Assembly: GCF_006385175.1 (NCBI RefSeq)
Contig: NZ_VFIY01000018.1
Coordinates: forward strand, 718,242 to 782,241
Source: Emcibacter nanhaiensis
Lineage (GTDB): Bacteria > Pseudomonadota > Alphaproteobacteria > Sphingomonadales > Emcibacteraceae
DNA: 64,000 bases
Direction: 5' to 3'
The notes under the pieces: generated by a model
The model's input: the letters and a program-made list of their open reading frames with translations, nothing else
Told to the model about the DNA's origin: nothing
Database searches by the model: none
Position numbers and translations under genes: made by a program
In this document: one piece after another, positions 27,248 through 36,089 of the stretch
How the letters are laid out: every line of letters begins with the position of its first letter
Position numbering within the stretch: the first letter of the stretch is position 1

Positions 27248-28309
27248 ATGTCATACAGGGTTATTCAATGGGCCACCGGCTCGGTCGGCAGCGCCGCCAT
27301 CGGCGCCATCACCCACCACCGGGATCTGGAGCTTGCGGGCCTGTGGGTCCATTCGGAAGACAAGGAAGGCCGGGACGCCGGCGAGCTGGGCGGCCTGCCG
27401 CCGCTCGGGATCAAAGCCACCCGCGACAAGGAAAAACTGCTCAACATGGACGCCGACGTTGTCTGCTATTCGGTCGGCCGGGCGTGGATGAAACAGGGCA
27501 AGGATGCCCTGATCGACGAGCTGTGCCACATCCTGCGCTCCGGCAAGAATGTGGTCAACACCACCTGGCCGTCGCTGGTCAATCCGAAAGCCGTCGGCGG
27601 CGATGTCTACGACAAACTGCAGGCGGCCTGCCTGGACGGCGGCACCTCCTTTTACACCAACGGCATCGACCCCGGCTTCGGCAGTTTCGGCATCGCGCTC
27701 TCCGCCTTGGCGCTGAGCAGCAATGCGCGCTGCGTACATATGTATGAGGTGTTGAATTACGGCCCCTGGGACGATCCGATCATGCACAGCTTCTTCGGCT
27801 TTGGCGAGAAAAGCAACGATCACTGCATGCTGAAACAGCCGGGCTTCCTGACCGATATTTTTGCCTCGACCCTGCAAATGGTGGCGGAACCGATGGGCCT
27901 CGAGCTTGACGAAATCCTGGAAGAGCATGAGTCCCTCTATGCCGAGGAAGCGCTCGACCTGCCGTCCGGCCGCATTGAGCCGGGCACCATCTCCGGCACC
28001 CGCTTCAAGGTCAAGGGCATGGTGCGCGGCGAAGCCCGGGTCATTGTCGATCATGTGACCAAACTCAGGGATGAGGATTTTCCCGAGGTGCCGTTCAACA
28101 GCGGCGGCGGCTACCGCGCCGAGGTCGAAGGTGAACCCAATGTCCGCCTTGACCTGGAACTGTCCTCGGGCGCACAGGAGAATGCCCATGCGGCGCTGGC
28201 GTCGGTGGCCATGGCCGTGGTCAATGCCATCCCGCAGGTGTGCGACGCGCTGCCGGGGGTGATGACCTACCTGGACCTGCTACCCCATCCGTGCCGGCCG
28301 AAAGACTGA
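27248..28309 (+). CDS. NAD(P)-binding DapB-like dehydrogenase
   Basis: A 353-residue protein of the dihydrodipicolinate-reductase-like / amine dehydrogenase family (2,4-diaminopentanoate dehydrogenase type). The Rossmann start is YRVIQWATGSVGSAAIGAI, followed by HSEDKEGRDAGELGGLPPLGI and the TNGIDPGFGSFGIAL segment. Such proteins are common beside catabolic genes, often with unproven substrates. AGGAGAGGAAGC immediately precedes the ATG. It is not a true DapB, being longer and lacking that family's lysine-pathway context. Confidence 0.8.
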   Translation: MSYRVIQWATGSVGSAAIGAITHHRDLELAGLWVHSEDKEGRDAGELGGLPPLGIKATRDKEKLLNMDADVVCYSVGRAWMKQGKDALIDELCHILRSGKNVVNTTWPSLVNPKAVGGDVYDKLQAACLDGGTSFYTNGIDPGFGSFGIALSALALSSNARCVHMYEVLNYGPWDDPIMHSFFGFGEKSNDHCMLKQPGFLTDIFASTLQMVAEPMGLELDEILEEHESLYAEEALDLPSGRIEPGTISGTRFKVKGMVRGEARVIVDHVTKLRDEDFPEVPFNSGGGYRAEVEGEPNVRLDLELSSGAQENAHAALASVAMAVVNAIPQVCDALPGVMTYLDLLPHPCRPKD

Positions 28310-28342
28310 CATGTCCAGCCACCGCACCGGCCACATAAAACA

Positions 28343-28364
28343 AAAGGGCCCAAAAGGGCCCTTT
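28343..28364. terminator. Bidirectional terminator hairpin
   Basis: A 9-bp perfect stem (aaagggccc with gggcccttt) and a four-A loop lie between the convergent DapB-like and cupin genes. Confidence 0.8.
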
Positions 28365-28388
28365 AACTGAAGTGCTGCGGAGCGTTAC

Positions 28389-28928
28389 TCAGAGATAGAG
28401 CTCTTCATTGATGGGAATATTATGCTCTTTGCAGTAGCTTTCATAGTGATCCATGTACCACCAGACATCGGCGGTCATCACAAATTTCCCATTCTCGTCG
28501 TAAAATTCATTGGCTCCCTGCATCCAGCCGAACAGCTTTACCCCGTCCGGATGTTCGGTGACCAGGGTATGGGCTTCACCGGGCACTTCGTAAATGAAAG
28601 AACCGGGGGTCGCGACCCAGGGATATTCGAGATACCGCACGCTGCCTTCGAGGCACATCATGACCACATAGCCGCGGTGTTTGTGGGTTCCGACTACACC
28701 GGGACCTTTCATCCACAGGATGTTGGAATAGATATTCTGGCGAACATCGAATGCCAGGTGTTTGATCGCTGCATTTTCGCCAAACGGCACCCAGGGGCTG
28801 TCTTTCTCTTCAGCGCCGACAAACCGGCCTTTGGTCCCTCGTTTATCGATCAGGTCCTGGAAAAGTTCTGGAACTTCAACAATTTTCTTTAACGTCGACG
28901 GCGGTGCAGTCATCTTGGTTTCTGACAT
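28389..28928 (-). CDS. Cupin, 2,4'-dihydroxyacetophenone dioxygenase family
   Basis: A 179-residue single-domain cupin. Candidate metal ligands are His82 and His84 (GTHKHRG), Glu94 (CLEGSVRY) and His120 (PGEAHTL), the standard cupin arrangement. The family includes 2,4'-dihydroxyacetophenone dioxygenase, which cleaves that ketone to 4-hydroxybenzoate and formate, but many relatives are uncharacterised. The p-cresol-methylhydroxylase-like pair 3 kb away makes an aromatic side-chain role plausible. AAGGG lies 8 bases before the ATG; a second ATG five codons in is possible. Confidence 0.78.
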   Translation of the reverse strand: MSETKMTAPPSTLKKIVEVPELFQDLIDKRGTKGRFVGAEEKDSPWVPFGENAAIKHLAFDVRQNIYSNILWMKGPGVVGTHKHRGYVVMMCLEGSVRYLEYPWVATPGSFIYEVPGEAHTLVTEHPDGVKLFGWMQGANEFYDENGKFVMTADVWWYMDHYESYCKEHNIPINEELYL

Positions 28929-29016
28929 CTCTGATACCCTTTAAAAATAGTTTGCAGAAGGTTAGTCAACCAACCCCCACAAGTTCAGCAATGATAGATT
29001 TTTATTTTTAATGATG

Positions 29017-29046
29017 AGAAGCGAGGGGAAAATTCCCCTCGCTTCT
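29017..29046. terminator. Hairpin between TonB receptor and cupin genes
   Basis: A 12-bp perfect stem (29017-29028 with 29035-29046) and a 6-base AT loop lie 10 bases past the TonB receptor stop. The leftward U-tract is weak, so it may stabilise mRNA as well as, or instead of, terminating. Confidence 0.65.
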
Positions 29047-29055
29047 TTAGTTGGA

Positions 29056-31578
29056 TCAGAAGTTCCGTTTGACAGTCAGCGCCCAGGTGCGCGGCAGACC
29101 CGGCGCACCGGAAATTGTCTGCGGGCTGGCGTACTGCTCATACAGGGACGTGAAGTAATATTTGTCGAACAGGTTTCTTACTTCGAGAGCAACCTGCCAG
29201 TCTTCTTCAGCATCCCTCCAGGTAAAGCGGAGATTACCGAGGAAATAACCGTCGATCTTGTTGCTGGCCACAAGATTATCCAGTCCAAGTTCCGGATTGT
29301 TTGCGGGCACGACAACATTATCAACGTTAATGGCCTCGGTGTAGACTTTGGACTGATATGTCCCGTCAAACCGGGCAGACAGGGACCCACCGAACACATC
29401 CTCGATATCGTACTGGACACCGAAGCTGAACGCAGTTTCAGGTGTGTAAGGTGTAATCATGTCCAGGGTCAGACCACCCAGGGCTTCTTCGGTCGCATTC
29501 AGCTCGGTGTACTGGAAATCCAGGTAGCTGAAGGAGCCGTCGATGCTCAGGGCTTCCGTCGGACGGATCGTCACTTCAAATTCCACACCCTTCACTTCGG
29601 CAGTACCGACGTTGTTGGGCTGCAGACACGGTGAAATCGGACAGGCCGCCAGGGTCAGGATGATGTCCTGATAGTCGTTATAGAAGGCGGCACCGTTCAG
29701 GCGAACTGTATTATCCAGCAGGTCTGCCTTGAACCCGATCTCGTAAGCGGTGATGTTTTCCGGATCAAACTGTTTGATCTGGTTGAACGGAGACGTGGAT
29801 CCGAAGAACGGACGCGGGTTGAAGCCGCCGGCGCGATAGCCGGTCGCGACCTGACCATAAACCATGAAGTCGTCATTCAGGCGATAGTCGAGAGCGATAC
29901 GCCAGTCCGTGCTGCTGCCATCAAACGGCGGCGGAGCGTCACCGTTCAGGCCGAGCAGCAGACAGTTCGGATCGTTACCGATACCGGTCGGGCCGGCAAC
30001 AGGTGCACCCAGGAAGTAGGCACAGGGTGCGCTCGGCACTGTCAGATCCGGGTTGCGGCGATAGAAGACATATTCCTTGTGGTCTTCGGAATAACGGATA
30101 CCGCCGGTAACGTTGAAATCATCTGTCACATGGTAGATGAAGTTACCGAATACCGCCTTGTTGGTGGCCGGGGTCGGATCGGGACCGTGAATGAAATCAA
30201 TACCGGCGTAGTTCAGATCCACACGGGCGTTGAGCGAACCGTCACGATCGAAGTAGAAACCGCCAACCGTCAGTTCCAGGGCATCATCCATAAGGGCAGC
30301 GTTCAAACGCAATTCCTGGCTCCACTGGGTGTTGTCCAGGCGTTGACGCAGTTGCTGGTTGGCCAGCGGGCTGTTGTCCACATCCTGGGTCCAGTCGGAC
30401 TGGAATTCGCGCCATGCGGTGATGGACGTCAGCTGCAGGTTGTCGGAAATATCATAGACGATATTGGCGACAATACCATAGTTGTCCAGATAACTGTGCG
30501 GGTCCAGCGCCAGAGGTTTATACGGCGACTGGCTGGTGGCCGGAGTCTGGTCCAGGAAGGTGCCGTAACTGACATAACGTCCGTCATAGCCGGTCAGTGT
30601 ATCACAGGAATTTACCCCATTGGGCACCATGTTACATCCGAGCGGAATGACGCTGCCGTCAATGGTGCTCGGCAGCCACGGTTGACCGTCCGCATTGGTG
30701 CCGGGATGGTTGCCGTACAGCAACACGGATTCAATGCCTTCGGACCGTTCACGGGTATAATCGCCGGCGATATTGATCTCCAGCTTTTCAGACGGTGTCC
30801 AGCGCAGGGCGATACGGCCGCCGACATAGGATTTTCCACCCAGGGTGCCCAGCACAGGGTCTGCGCCCTGCCCCATGACCGGCACACCGGAGCCGGGGTG
30901 TGTCTGGCCATAGTCGAGGCGTTTCACATGACCGTCGGCACTTTTGGAGACGGCAGAGACGCGGGCAAACAGATCGTCACTGATCGCAAAATCGAACATG
31001 CCGCGCGTTTCAATCCGGTCAAAGGATCCGTAAGTCACCTGCAGGTAACCGCTGCCGTCGCCCTGGGGCTTGGCAGAGAACAGCTTGATGGCGCCGCCGA
31101 TGGCGTTGCGACCGGACAGGGTGCCCTGCGGGCCGCGCAGGACTTCGACCCGGTCAAGGTCCATCAGGTCCATCAGGGAGCCGGTCAGGGACGGAATGTA
31201 GACATCGTCTACATAAATGGCCACCCCGGGCTCAAGAGCATAGTTAAAGTCGGTTTGTCCGACCCCGCGGATAAAGGCAATCATACCGGAACCGTTTTGC
31301 TGGCCCTGCGGGGTAAGTGTTACGTTCGGGGCCTGTGCGGCCACTTCATGGATGCTGGTCTGACTGCGTGCTTCCATCATATCCGAATTGACGGCAGTAA
31401 TGGCCAGCGGCGTATCCTGAAGATTCTGTTCACGGAACTGGGCCGTAACCACAATCTCCTCCAGCATCATGGTGCCCTCTTCCTGGGCCTCCTGTGCTAC
31501 GGCGGGGGGCGCTGCCAGCATAACGCCGACAATTCCTGCCCATCCGAGCATTGCTGACATGAATTTATTCATAGACAT
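29056..31578 (-). CDS. TonB-dependent outer-membrane receptor
   Basis: An 840-residue TBDR: signal peptide ending near PPAVAQ, TonB box (LEEIVVTAQ), plug domain (IRGVGQTDFNYALEPGVAIYVDDVYIP...LDRVEVLRGPQGTLSGRNAIGGAI) and a 22-strand-type barrel ending in the aromatic terminus WALTVKRNF. It imports a bulky or scarce substrate across the outer membrane using TonB energy. GGGAGG precedes the ATG. It is divergent from an IclR regulator, and the aromatic genes to its left suggest an aromatic ligand, but nothing in the sequence fixes this. Confidence 0.92.
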   Translation of the reverse strand: MSMNKFMSAMLGWAGIVGVMLAAPPAVAQEAQEEGTMMLEEIVVTAQFREQNLQDTPLAITAVNSDMMEARSQTSIHEVAAQAPNVTLTPQGQQNGSGMIAFIRGVGQTDFNYALEPGVAIYVDDVYIPSLTGSLMDLMDLDRVEVLRGPQGTLSGRNAIGGAIKLFSAKPQGDGSGYLQVTYGSFDRIETRGMFDFAISDDLFARVSAVSKSADGHVKRLDYGQTHPGSGVPVMGQGADPVLGTLGGKSYVGGRIALRWTPSEKLEINIAGDYTRERSEGIESVLLYGNHPGTNADGQPWLPSTIDGSVIPLGCNMVPNGVNSCDTLTGYDGRYVSYGTFLDQTPATSQSPYKPLALDPHSYLDNYGIVANIVYDISDNLQLTSITAWREFQSDWTQDVDNSPLANQQLRQRLDNTQWSQELRLNAALMDDALELTVGGFYFDRDGSLNARVDLNYAGIDFIHGPDPTPATNKAVFGNFIYHVTDDFNVTGGIRYSEDHKEYVFYRRNPDLTVPSAPCAYFLGAPVAGPTGIGNDPNCLLLGLNGDAPPPFDGSSTDWRIALDYRLNDDFMVYGQVATGYRAGGFNPRPFFGSTSPFNQIKQFDPENITAYEIGFKADLLDNTVRLNGAAFYNDYQDIILTLAACPISPCLQPNNVGTAEVKGVEFEVTIRPTEALSIDGSFSYLDFQYTELNATEEALGGLTLDMITPYTPETAFSFGVQYDIEDVFGGSLSARFDGTYQSKVYTEAINVDNVVVPANNPELGLDNLVASNKIDGYFLGNLRFTWRDAEEDWQVALEVRNLFDKYYFTSLYEQYASPQTISGAPGLPRTWALTVKRNF

Positions 31579-32004
31579 ATGTCCTCCCTAGATTGTTCAG
31601 CAATTCAACAATTATGCGGGAAGGATCTCTTGAACAGGACGACACGGCCAAGAGCACAACGCCCCGGGCAACATGTCCGCAATCTCTCCCACATCAGTAT
31701 GGTCTCCCATGCGTCCGGGTGTTGCCCGGACCTTCATCATTTTGATATTTCTTGCTGCAACATAAAATATCATATATATGAATATTTCAAGAATACGAAT
31801 TTTGCAAGAAAAGATTAGGGTAGCATACAAACTTTATTTCATAAAGGGGGGCTGGTTTTAGTGGAAAATTTCATGCGCTCTATGGGGGTCGCAGCTAAAT
31901 GGCCATTTTTGTCCTTCTGGTGTCAGGGCCCTCAATTGAATTTAAATTAACGTCGAGAACAATGGATTTTTTCTCAAAATCCTGTTAGATCGCTGGATTT
32001 GAAC
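31579..32004. other. Divergent regulatory region, TonB receptor / IclR
   Basis: This is 426 bases between divergent genes with no credible coding frame. It is AT-rich in the centre, with a strong palindrome at 31770-31781, and presumably contains both promoters and the IclR operator. Confidence 0.7.
31764..31787. promoter_or_regulatory. Candidate operator palindrome
   Basis: A perfect 12-base palindrome (tcatatatatga, 31770-31781) sits inside a 24-base imperfect one, between the TonB receptor and the IclR regulator genes. Its position and symmetry fit a dimer-binding site; AT composition makes chance occurrence possible. Confidence 0.4.
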
Positions 32005-32784
32005 ATGGGATCAAACCAACAGAGCGAGCGGATTCACGGTACGCAAAAGACCAGTACGACAGTAAAGTCGGCGATGCGTACGCTGGATATTATCGAATTC
32101 ATTGTGGCCCGGAATAGCCCGTCGGTCGCACAGGAGATCGCCAGTGCATTGAATATTCCGGTCAGCAGTCTTTCCTATTTGCTCAGTACTCTGGTGGAAC
32201 GCGGCTATCTGATCCGCGAGGGAAGAAGCTACAGTCCCGGTCCCGGCCTCGAGCGCCTGCAGGCCCCGAACAAGAATTTCACCCTGGTCGACCGGATTGC
32301 CCCGCTTGTACGCATGCTGCGCGTCGAACTAAATGAGACCACCTCTTTTTTCGTCAGGCGCGGCTGGCAGATCGAGTCTCTGATTACGGAATTAAGCGAC
32401 CATGCCCTCAGATATGCCGTGCAGGCAGGCTCACTGCTTCCGATGCACAGCATCTCCTCGGGAAAGGCTCTTTTGGCCAGTCTGCCCGATGACGAACTGG
32501 ACCTCTATTTCAGGGAAGTGCCGCGCGAAGCCATGACGGAAAATACCGCCGTCTCAGAAGCAAGACTGCGCGCAGAAATAGAGGAGATTCGACGCACCGG
32601 CATTGCCTATACAAAGGAAGAACATACCCCGGGGATCTTTGGCCTGGGCCGGGCTATTCACCTCAACGGCCAGGTGTGCGGGGCCATCAGCGTCGCCATT
32701 CCCCAGGTGCGCTATAACGCCACCATTGAACAAAAGGCCATAGAAATGCTCAATCGGACGGTGGAACTGCTTAATATCGGCTGA
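32005..32784 (+). CDS. IclR family transcriptional regulator
   Basis: A 259-residue IclR protein. The N-terminal HTH (residues ~20-75) is RTLDIIEFIVARNSPSVAQEIASALNIPVSSLSYLLSTLVERGYL, and the C-terminal effector domain includes MHSISSGKALLA and TKEEHTPGIFGLGRAIH. The family typically controls aromatic and short-acid catabolism. It probably regulates the divergent TonB receptor and perhaps itself. Confidence 0.92.
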   Translation: MGSNQQSERIHGTQKTSTTVKSAMRTLDIIEFIVARNSPSVAQEIASALNIPVSSLSYLLSTLVERGYLIREGRSYSPGPGLERLQAPNKNFTLVDRIAPLVRMLRVELNETTSFFVRRGWQIESLITELSDHALRYAVQAGSLLPMHSISSGKALLASLPDDELDLYFREVPREAMTENTAVSEARLRAEIEEIRRTGIAYTKEEHTPGIFGLGRAIHLNGQVCGAISVAIPQVRYNATIEQKAIEMLNRTVELLNIG

Positions 32785-32843
32785 ACAGTGCCGACGACGG
32801 TGCGCCGATAAGCTTTCCGCCGCCCCAGTCTCCCGGCTAAACA

Positions 32844-32871
32844 AAACGCCCCATCCGGGGACGGGGCGTTT
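32844..32871. terminator. Bidirectional terminator after IclR gene
   Basis: A 9-bp stem (aaacgcccc with ggggcgttt) around a 10-base loop lies between the convergent IclR and ABC permease genes. Confidence 0.75.
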
Positions 32872-32908
32872 ATCTACAGGCGGACCTTTGCAGATCCTTT
32901 TTCCAGGA

Positions 32909-35344
32909 CTATTCGTAGCGCAAAGCCTTGGCAGGGTTTGCCCTTGCCACCCGAATGGCATGGATCGACACAATAACCCAGGAGAAGATCACGGCGACCA
33001 GCCCGGCCATCAGGATGATCCCCACCGGCAGGTCAATGCGGTCGGCAAAGAAGTTCAGATAAAAACCCGACGCCCAGTAGGACAGGGGCAACGCCACCAG
33101 CAAGGCCCAGACCACCGGCCTGGAGAACTGCCAGACCAGGAGGGTGACGATCTGGCGGATACTTGCCCCCAGCACCTTACGGATACCGATTTCCTTGGTC
33201 CGCTGTGTAGCCATAAAGGCGGCCAGACCGAACAGGCCGAACATGGCAAGCATCAATGCGACGATGGCAAAGCCGGCCAGGGCGGCATTCAGCCCCTGAT
33301 AGATGGAATAGACATCCCGGAAAATCTCGTCCACGAACTGGGTCTGGATCGGATAGTCAGGCAGGACGCGCTTCCAGGCGGCTTCGATATCGCGCAGCGT
33401 AGCCGGGATATTACCAGCTTTCATGCGGACAGAGCCAATTCTCAGCTCATCTTCCACATGGCGGAAGACAATCGGTTTGATCGCATTATGCAGACCGAGG
33501 AAATTCTGGTCCGGCACCACGCCGACAATCACACAGGCATAGGGTATTCCGTCGCTGTCCGGACCCCGATAGCGGTAAAAGCTTTTTCCGATGGCATCCT
33601 GAGCTGATGAAAATCCCAGTTTCTTCAGAGCCAACTCATTAACCACCACATTAAGCATTTCAGTGTCTTCAACATAGGTGTCATTGGCGACCTCGCGCGA
33701 CAGGGCGCGGCCGGTGAGCAGGGGAATATCATAGACGTCAAAAAATTCCGGAGTGATCGAGATGATATTCATGCCCAGCTTTGTCGCCTCGTCTCCACGA
33801 ACCGGTGTAAACTCGCTTCCGGAGTTATTCTGTTCAAAAGGCACCTGGTTGGAGAACGCGACCTCTTCCACCCCGGGAATTTTATTGAGTTCGGTGCGCA
33901 GCGTATCCAGCTGAGAGCGAATATCGTCCACCTGCAGGCGCTGCAGGGCCAAAACCTGATCCTTGGGATAGATGTGACTGCCCTCCTCCACCTTTTTGTT
34001 CTGGAAGAAGATCACAGCCACCAGCGCCAGCATGAAGATGGAAATGGCAAACTGTGTGCCGATCATCAAGCTGCGGAAAAAGGTTCCTTTGGCCCCCTTG
34101 CCCATGGTATTGCGCAGGGCATCGACCGGACTGGTCCGGGTGATCACATAGGCAGGATAGGCGCCCGCCAGAAGGCCGACCAGAACCGTGGTCAGCACCA
34201 ACCAGGGCAGGATGGACAGATAATGAAGACCCATCACCTTGCCGAGGCTGTCGTTGAACAGGGGAATTACCATCTCCAGAAGAGCAAGGGCGACCAGCAT
34301 GGCCAGCGAGGCAATGGTCAGGCTTTCCACCAGGAACTGCACCAATAGCTGTCGCAGGGTGGCCCCCATGGTTTTCCGGAGCCCCACTTCCCGGACGCGG
34401 CCCATGGACTGGGCGGTGGCCAGATTGGTATAGTTGACACAGGCAACAATCAAAACCATGAAGCCGAGCAGCTGGATGGCTTGGATCGCCGGCATGCCGA
34501 CCATGTCCCAGATCACCGTATTCATTTTTGCAAGCGGCCGGACAGCCAGGCTAACGATGAATTTTTTTGTGTCCTCACTGGCATGGCGCTGATAGAGCTC
34601 CTGAACCTGGGCATCCAGCCAGTCACGGGACAGGTTTTGCGGCAGCAGTACAAAGGTATCGTCTCCGCCGGAAAGGTTATTCCAGTTCCCCTCGAGGTCA
34701 TATCCGGAAAGCTTGTTGAGGGCTTTGATCGGCGCCATTACCTCGAACTTTGAATCGTCCATTAAAGAAGCATTGAAGTGACTGTTCGCGGGCAGGTCCC
34801 TGACCACGGCGGTCACATGCAGGTCAACATTATGATCGAAACTGATCACCCGGTTCAGTACATCTGTCGTACCGAAATATTTCATGGCCATGGACTCCGT
34901 GAGCAACAGGCCGTTCGGGTCCTCGAGCGCTGTTTCGTCTCCCGCGATATAATCAAGGGTGAAGATTTTCAAAAAATCAGGATCCGTGAAGCGGACCACC
35001 TGATAATAGCTGTCCTGGTCTATGGACATAAGATACTGCCGGCGCAACGTGCGGGCCACTGCTTTGACGTCCGTCAGTTCCGCCTTGATAAGGGGGCCGA
35101 TGGCAGAATAGATCCCTGTGGTCTGGCTCACCCCGATGTCTGCAGTCGGCGAGACGACGCTGCCCAGAGCAAAAATCTTGTCGGAGTTGGCAAAAAACTT
35201 GTCGTGGCTGTTTTCGTAATCCGCCAGCACACTGCCAAACAGATAGATTGCCATGCCGAGTGCAAGGCCGCCGATGTTAATGGCGCTATAGAGTTTGTTG
35301 CGCATCAGGTTGCGCAGGGCGATGATGATATAATTCTTGAGCAT
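32909..35344 (-). CDS. MacB/FtsX-type ABC transporter permease
   Basis: An 811-residue permease with duplicated halves, each combining a periplasmic MacB_PCD-like domain and an FtsX domain. It has an N-terminal helix (AINIGGLALGMAIYLFGSVL), three helices around 285-400, a second start near RSLMIGTQFAISIFMLALVAVIFF, and three C-terminal helices around 690-800. It also has the family coupling motif (GLRKTMGATLRQL and GIRKVLGASIRQI). It works with the ATPase encoded 33 bases upstream and the HlyD-type adaptor. The likely role is export or envelope stress relief. Confidence 0.9.
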   Translation of the reverse strand: MLKNYIIIALRNLMRNKLYSAINIGGLALGMAIYLFGSVLADYENSHDKFFANSDKIFALGSVVSPTADIGVSQTTGIYSAIGPLIKAELTDVKAVARTLRRQYLMSIDQDSYYQVVRFTDPDFLKIFTLDYIAGDETALEDPNGLLLTESMAMKYFGTTDVLNRVISFDHNVDLHVTAVVRDLPANSHFNASLMDDSKFEVMAPIKALNKLSGYDLEGNWNNLSGGDDTFVLLPQNLSRDWLDAQVQELYQRHASEDTKKFIVSLAVRPLAKMNTVIWDMVGMPAIQAIQLLGFMVLIVACVNYTNLATAQSMGRVREVGLRKTMGATLRQLLVQFLVESLTIASLAMLVALALLEMVIPLFNDSLGKVMGLHYLSILPWLVLTTVLVGLLAGAYPAYVITRTSPVDALRNTMGKGAKGTFFRSLMIGTQFAISIFMLALVAVIFFQNKKVEEGSHIYPKDQVLALQRLQVDDIRSQLDTLRTELNKIPGVEEVAFSNQVPFEQNNSGSEFTPVRGDEATKLGMNIISITPEFFDVYDIPLLTGRALSREVANDTYVEDTEMLNVVVNELALKKLGFSSAQDAIGKSFYRYRGPDSDGIPYACVIVGVVPDQNFLGLHNAIKPIVFRHVEDELRIGSVRMKAGNIPATLRDIEAAWKRVLPDYPIQTQFVDEIFRDVYSIYQGLNAALAGFAIVALMLAMFGLFGLAAFMATQRTKEIGIRKVLGASIRQIVTLLVWQFSRPVVWALLVALPLSYWASGFYLNFFADRIDLPVGIILMAGLVAVIFSWVIVSIHAIRVARANPAKALRYE

Positions 35345-35377
35345 GACAATTCCTCTCTATCAGGCGAGACCAGACCT

Positions 35378-36061
35378 TCAGGATGCTTCGCGGAACATTT
35401 CAGTGACAACCTGGCCGTCAAACAGGTTGACGGTGCGGCGGGCATAGTCGGCATGGGCCGGACTGTGGGTCACCATGATGATGGTCGAGCCTTCCTCGTT
35501 CAGCTGTTTCAGCATCTCCATCACTTCTTCGCCGTGGGCGCTGTCCAGGTTTCCAGTCGGCTCGTCAGCCAGGATCAGGGCCGGCTGGGTCACCAGCGCG
35601 CGGGCCACGGCGACCCTTTGCTGCTGACCGCCGGACAACTGGCTGGGGCGATGCTTGGCGCGGTGGGCGATGCCGACCCGATCCAACACTTCGGCAACCC
35701 GTTCCTTGCGTTCCTTGGACGGCACATTGTTGTAAAGCAGGGCCAGTTCCACATTTTCCGACACCGTCAGTTCATCAATCAGGTTGAAGGACTGGAAGAT
35801 GAAGCCGATGTTTTTCTTGCGCACGGCAGCCAGCTGGTTCTCGGAGGCCCCAACCACGTCTTCGCCGAGAAAACGGTAGCTTCCGGAGCTTGCGCCATCG
35901 AGCATGCCGATGATGTTGAGCAGCGTTGACTTGCCGCAGCCCGACGGCCCCATGATGGCGACAAATTCGCCTGTCTCGATCTCAATATTGATATTATCCA
36001 GGGCAACGGTTTCCACGTCTTCGGTGCGATAAACTTTGGAGAGATTGTGTATTTTCAGCAT
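35378..36061 (-). CDS. ABC transporter ATP-binding protein (MacB/LolD type)
   Basis: A 227-residue ATPase with Walker A GPSGCGKST, Q-loop FIFQSFNLIDELTV, signature LSGGQQQRVAVARAL, Walker B ALILADEPTGNLDS and switch His in MVTHS. It powers the large permease encoded next. The start at 36061 has AAGGAAAC upstream. Second gene of the adaptor-ATPase-permease operon. Confidence 0.95.
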   Translation of the reverse strand: MLKIHNLSKVYRTEDVETVALDNINIEIETGEFVAIMGPSGCGKSTLLNIIGMLDGASSGSYRFLGEDVVGASENQLAAVRKKNIGFIFQSFNLIDELTVSENVELALLYNNVPSKERKERVAEVLDRVGIAHRAKHRPSQLSGGQQQRVAVARALVTQPALILADEPTGNLDSAHGEEVMEMLKQLNEEGSTIIMVTHSPAHADYARRTVNLFDGQVVTEMFREAS

Positions 36062-36089
36062 CTTCTGTTTCCTTGTTTTATGTCTGCGT

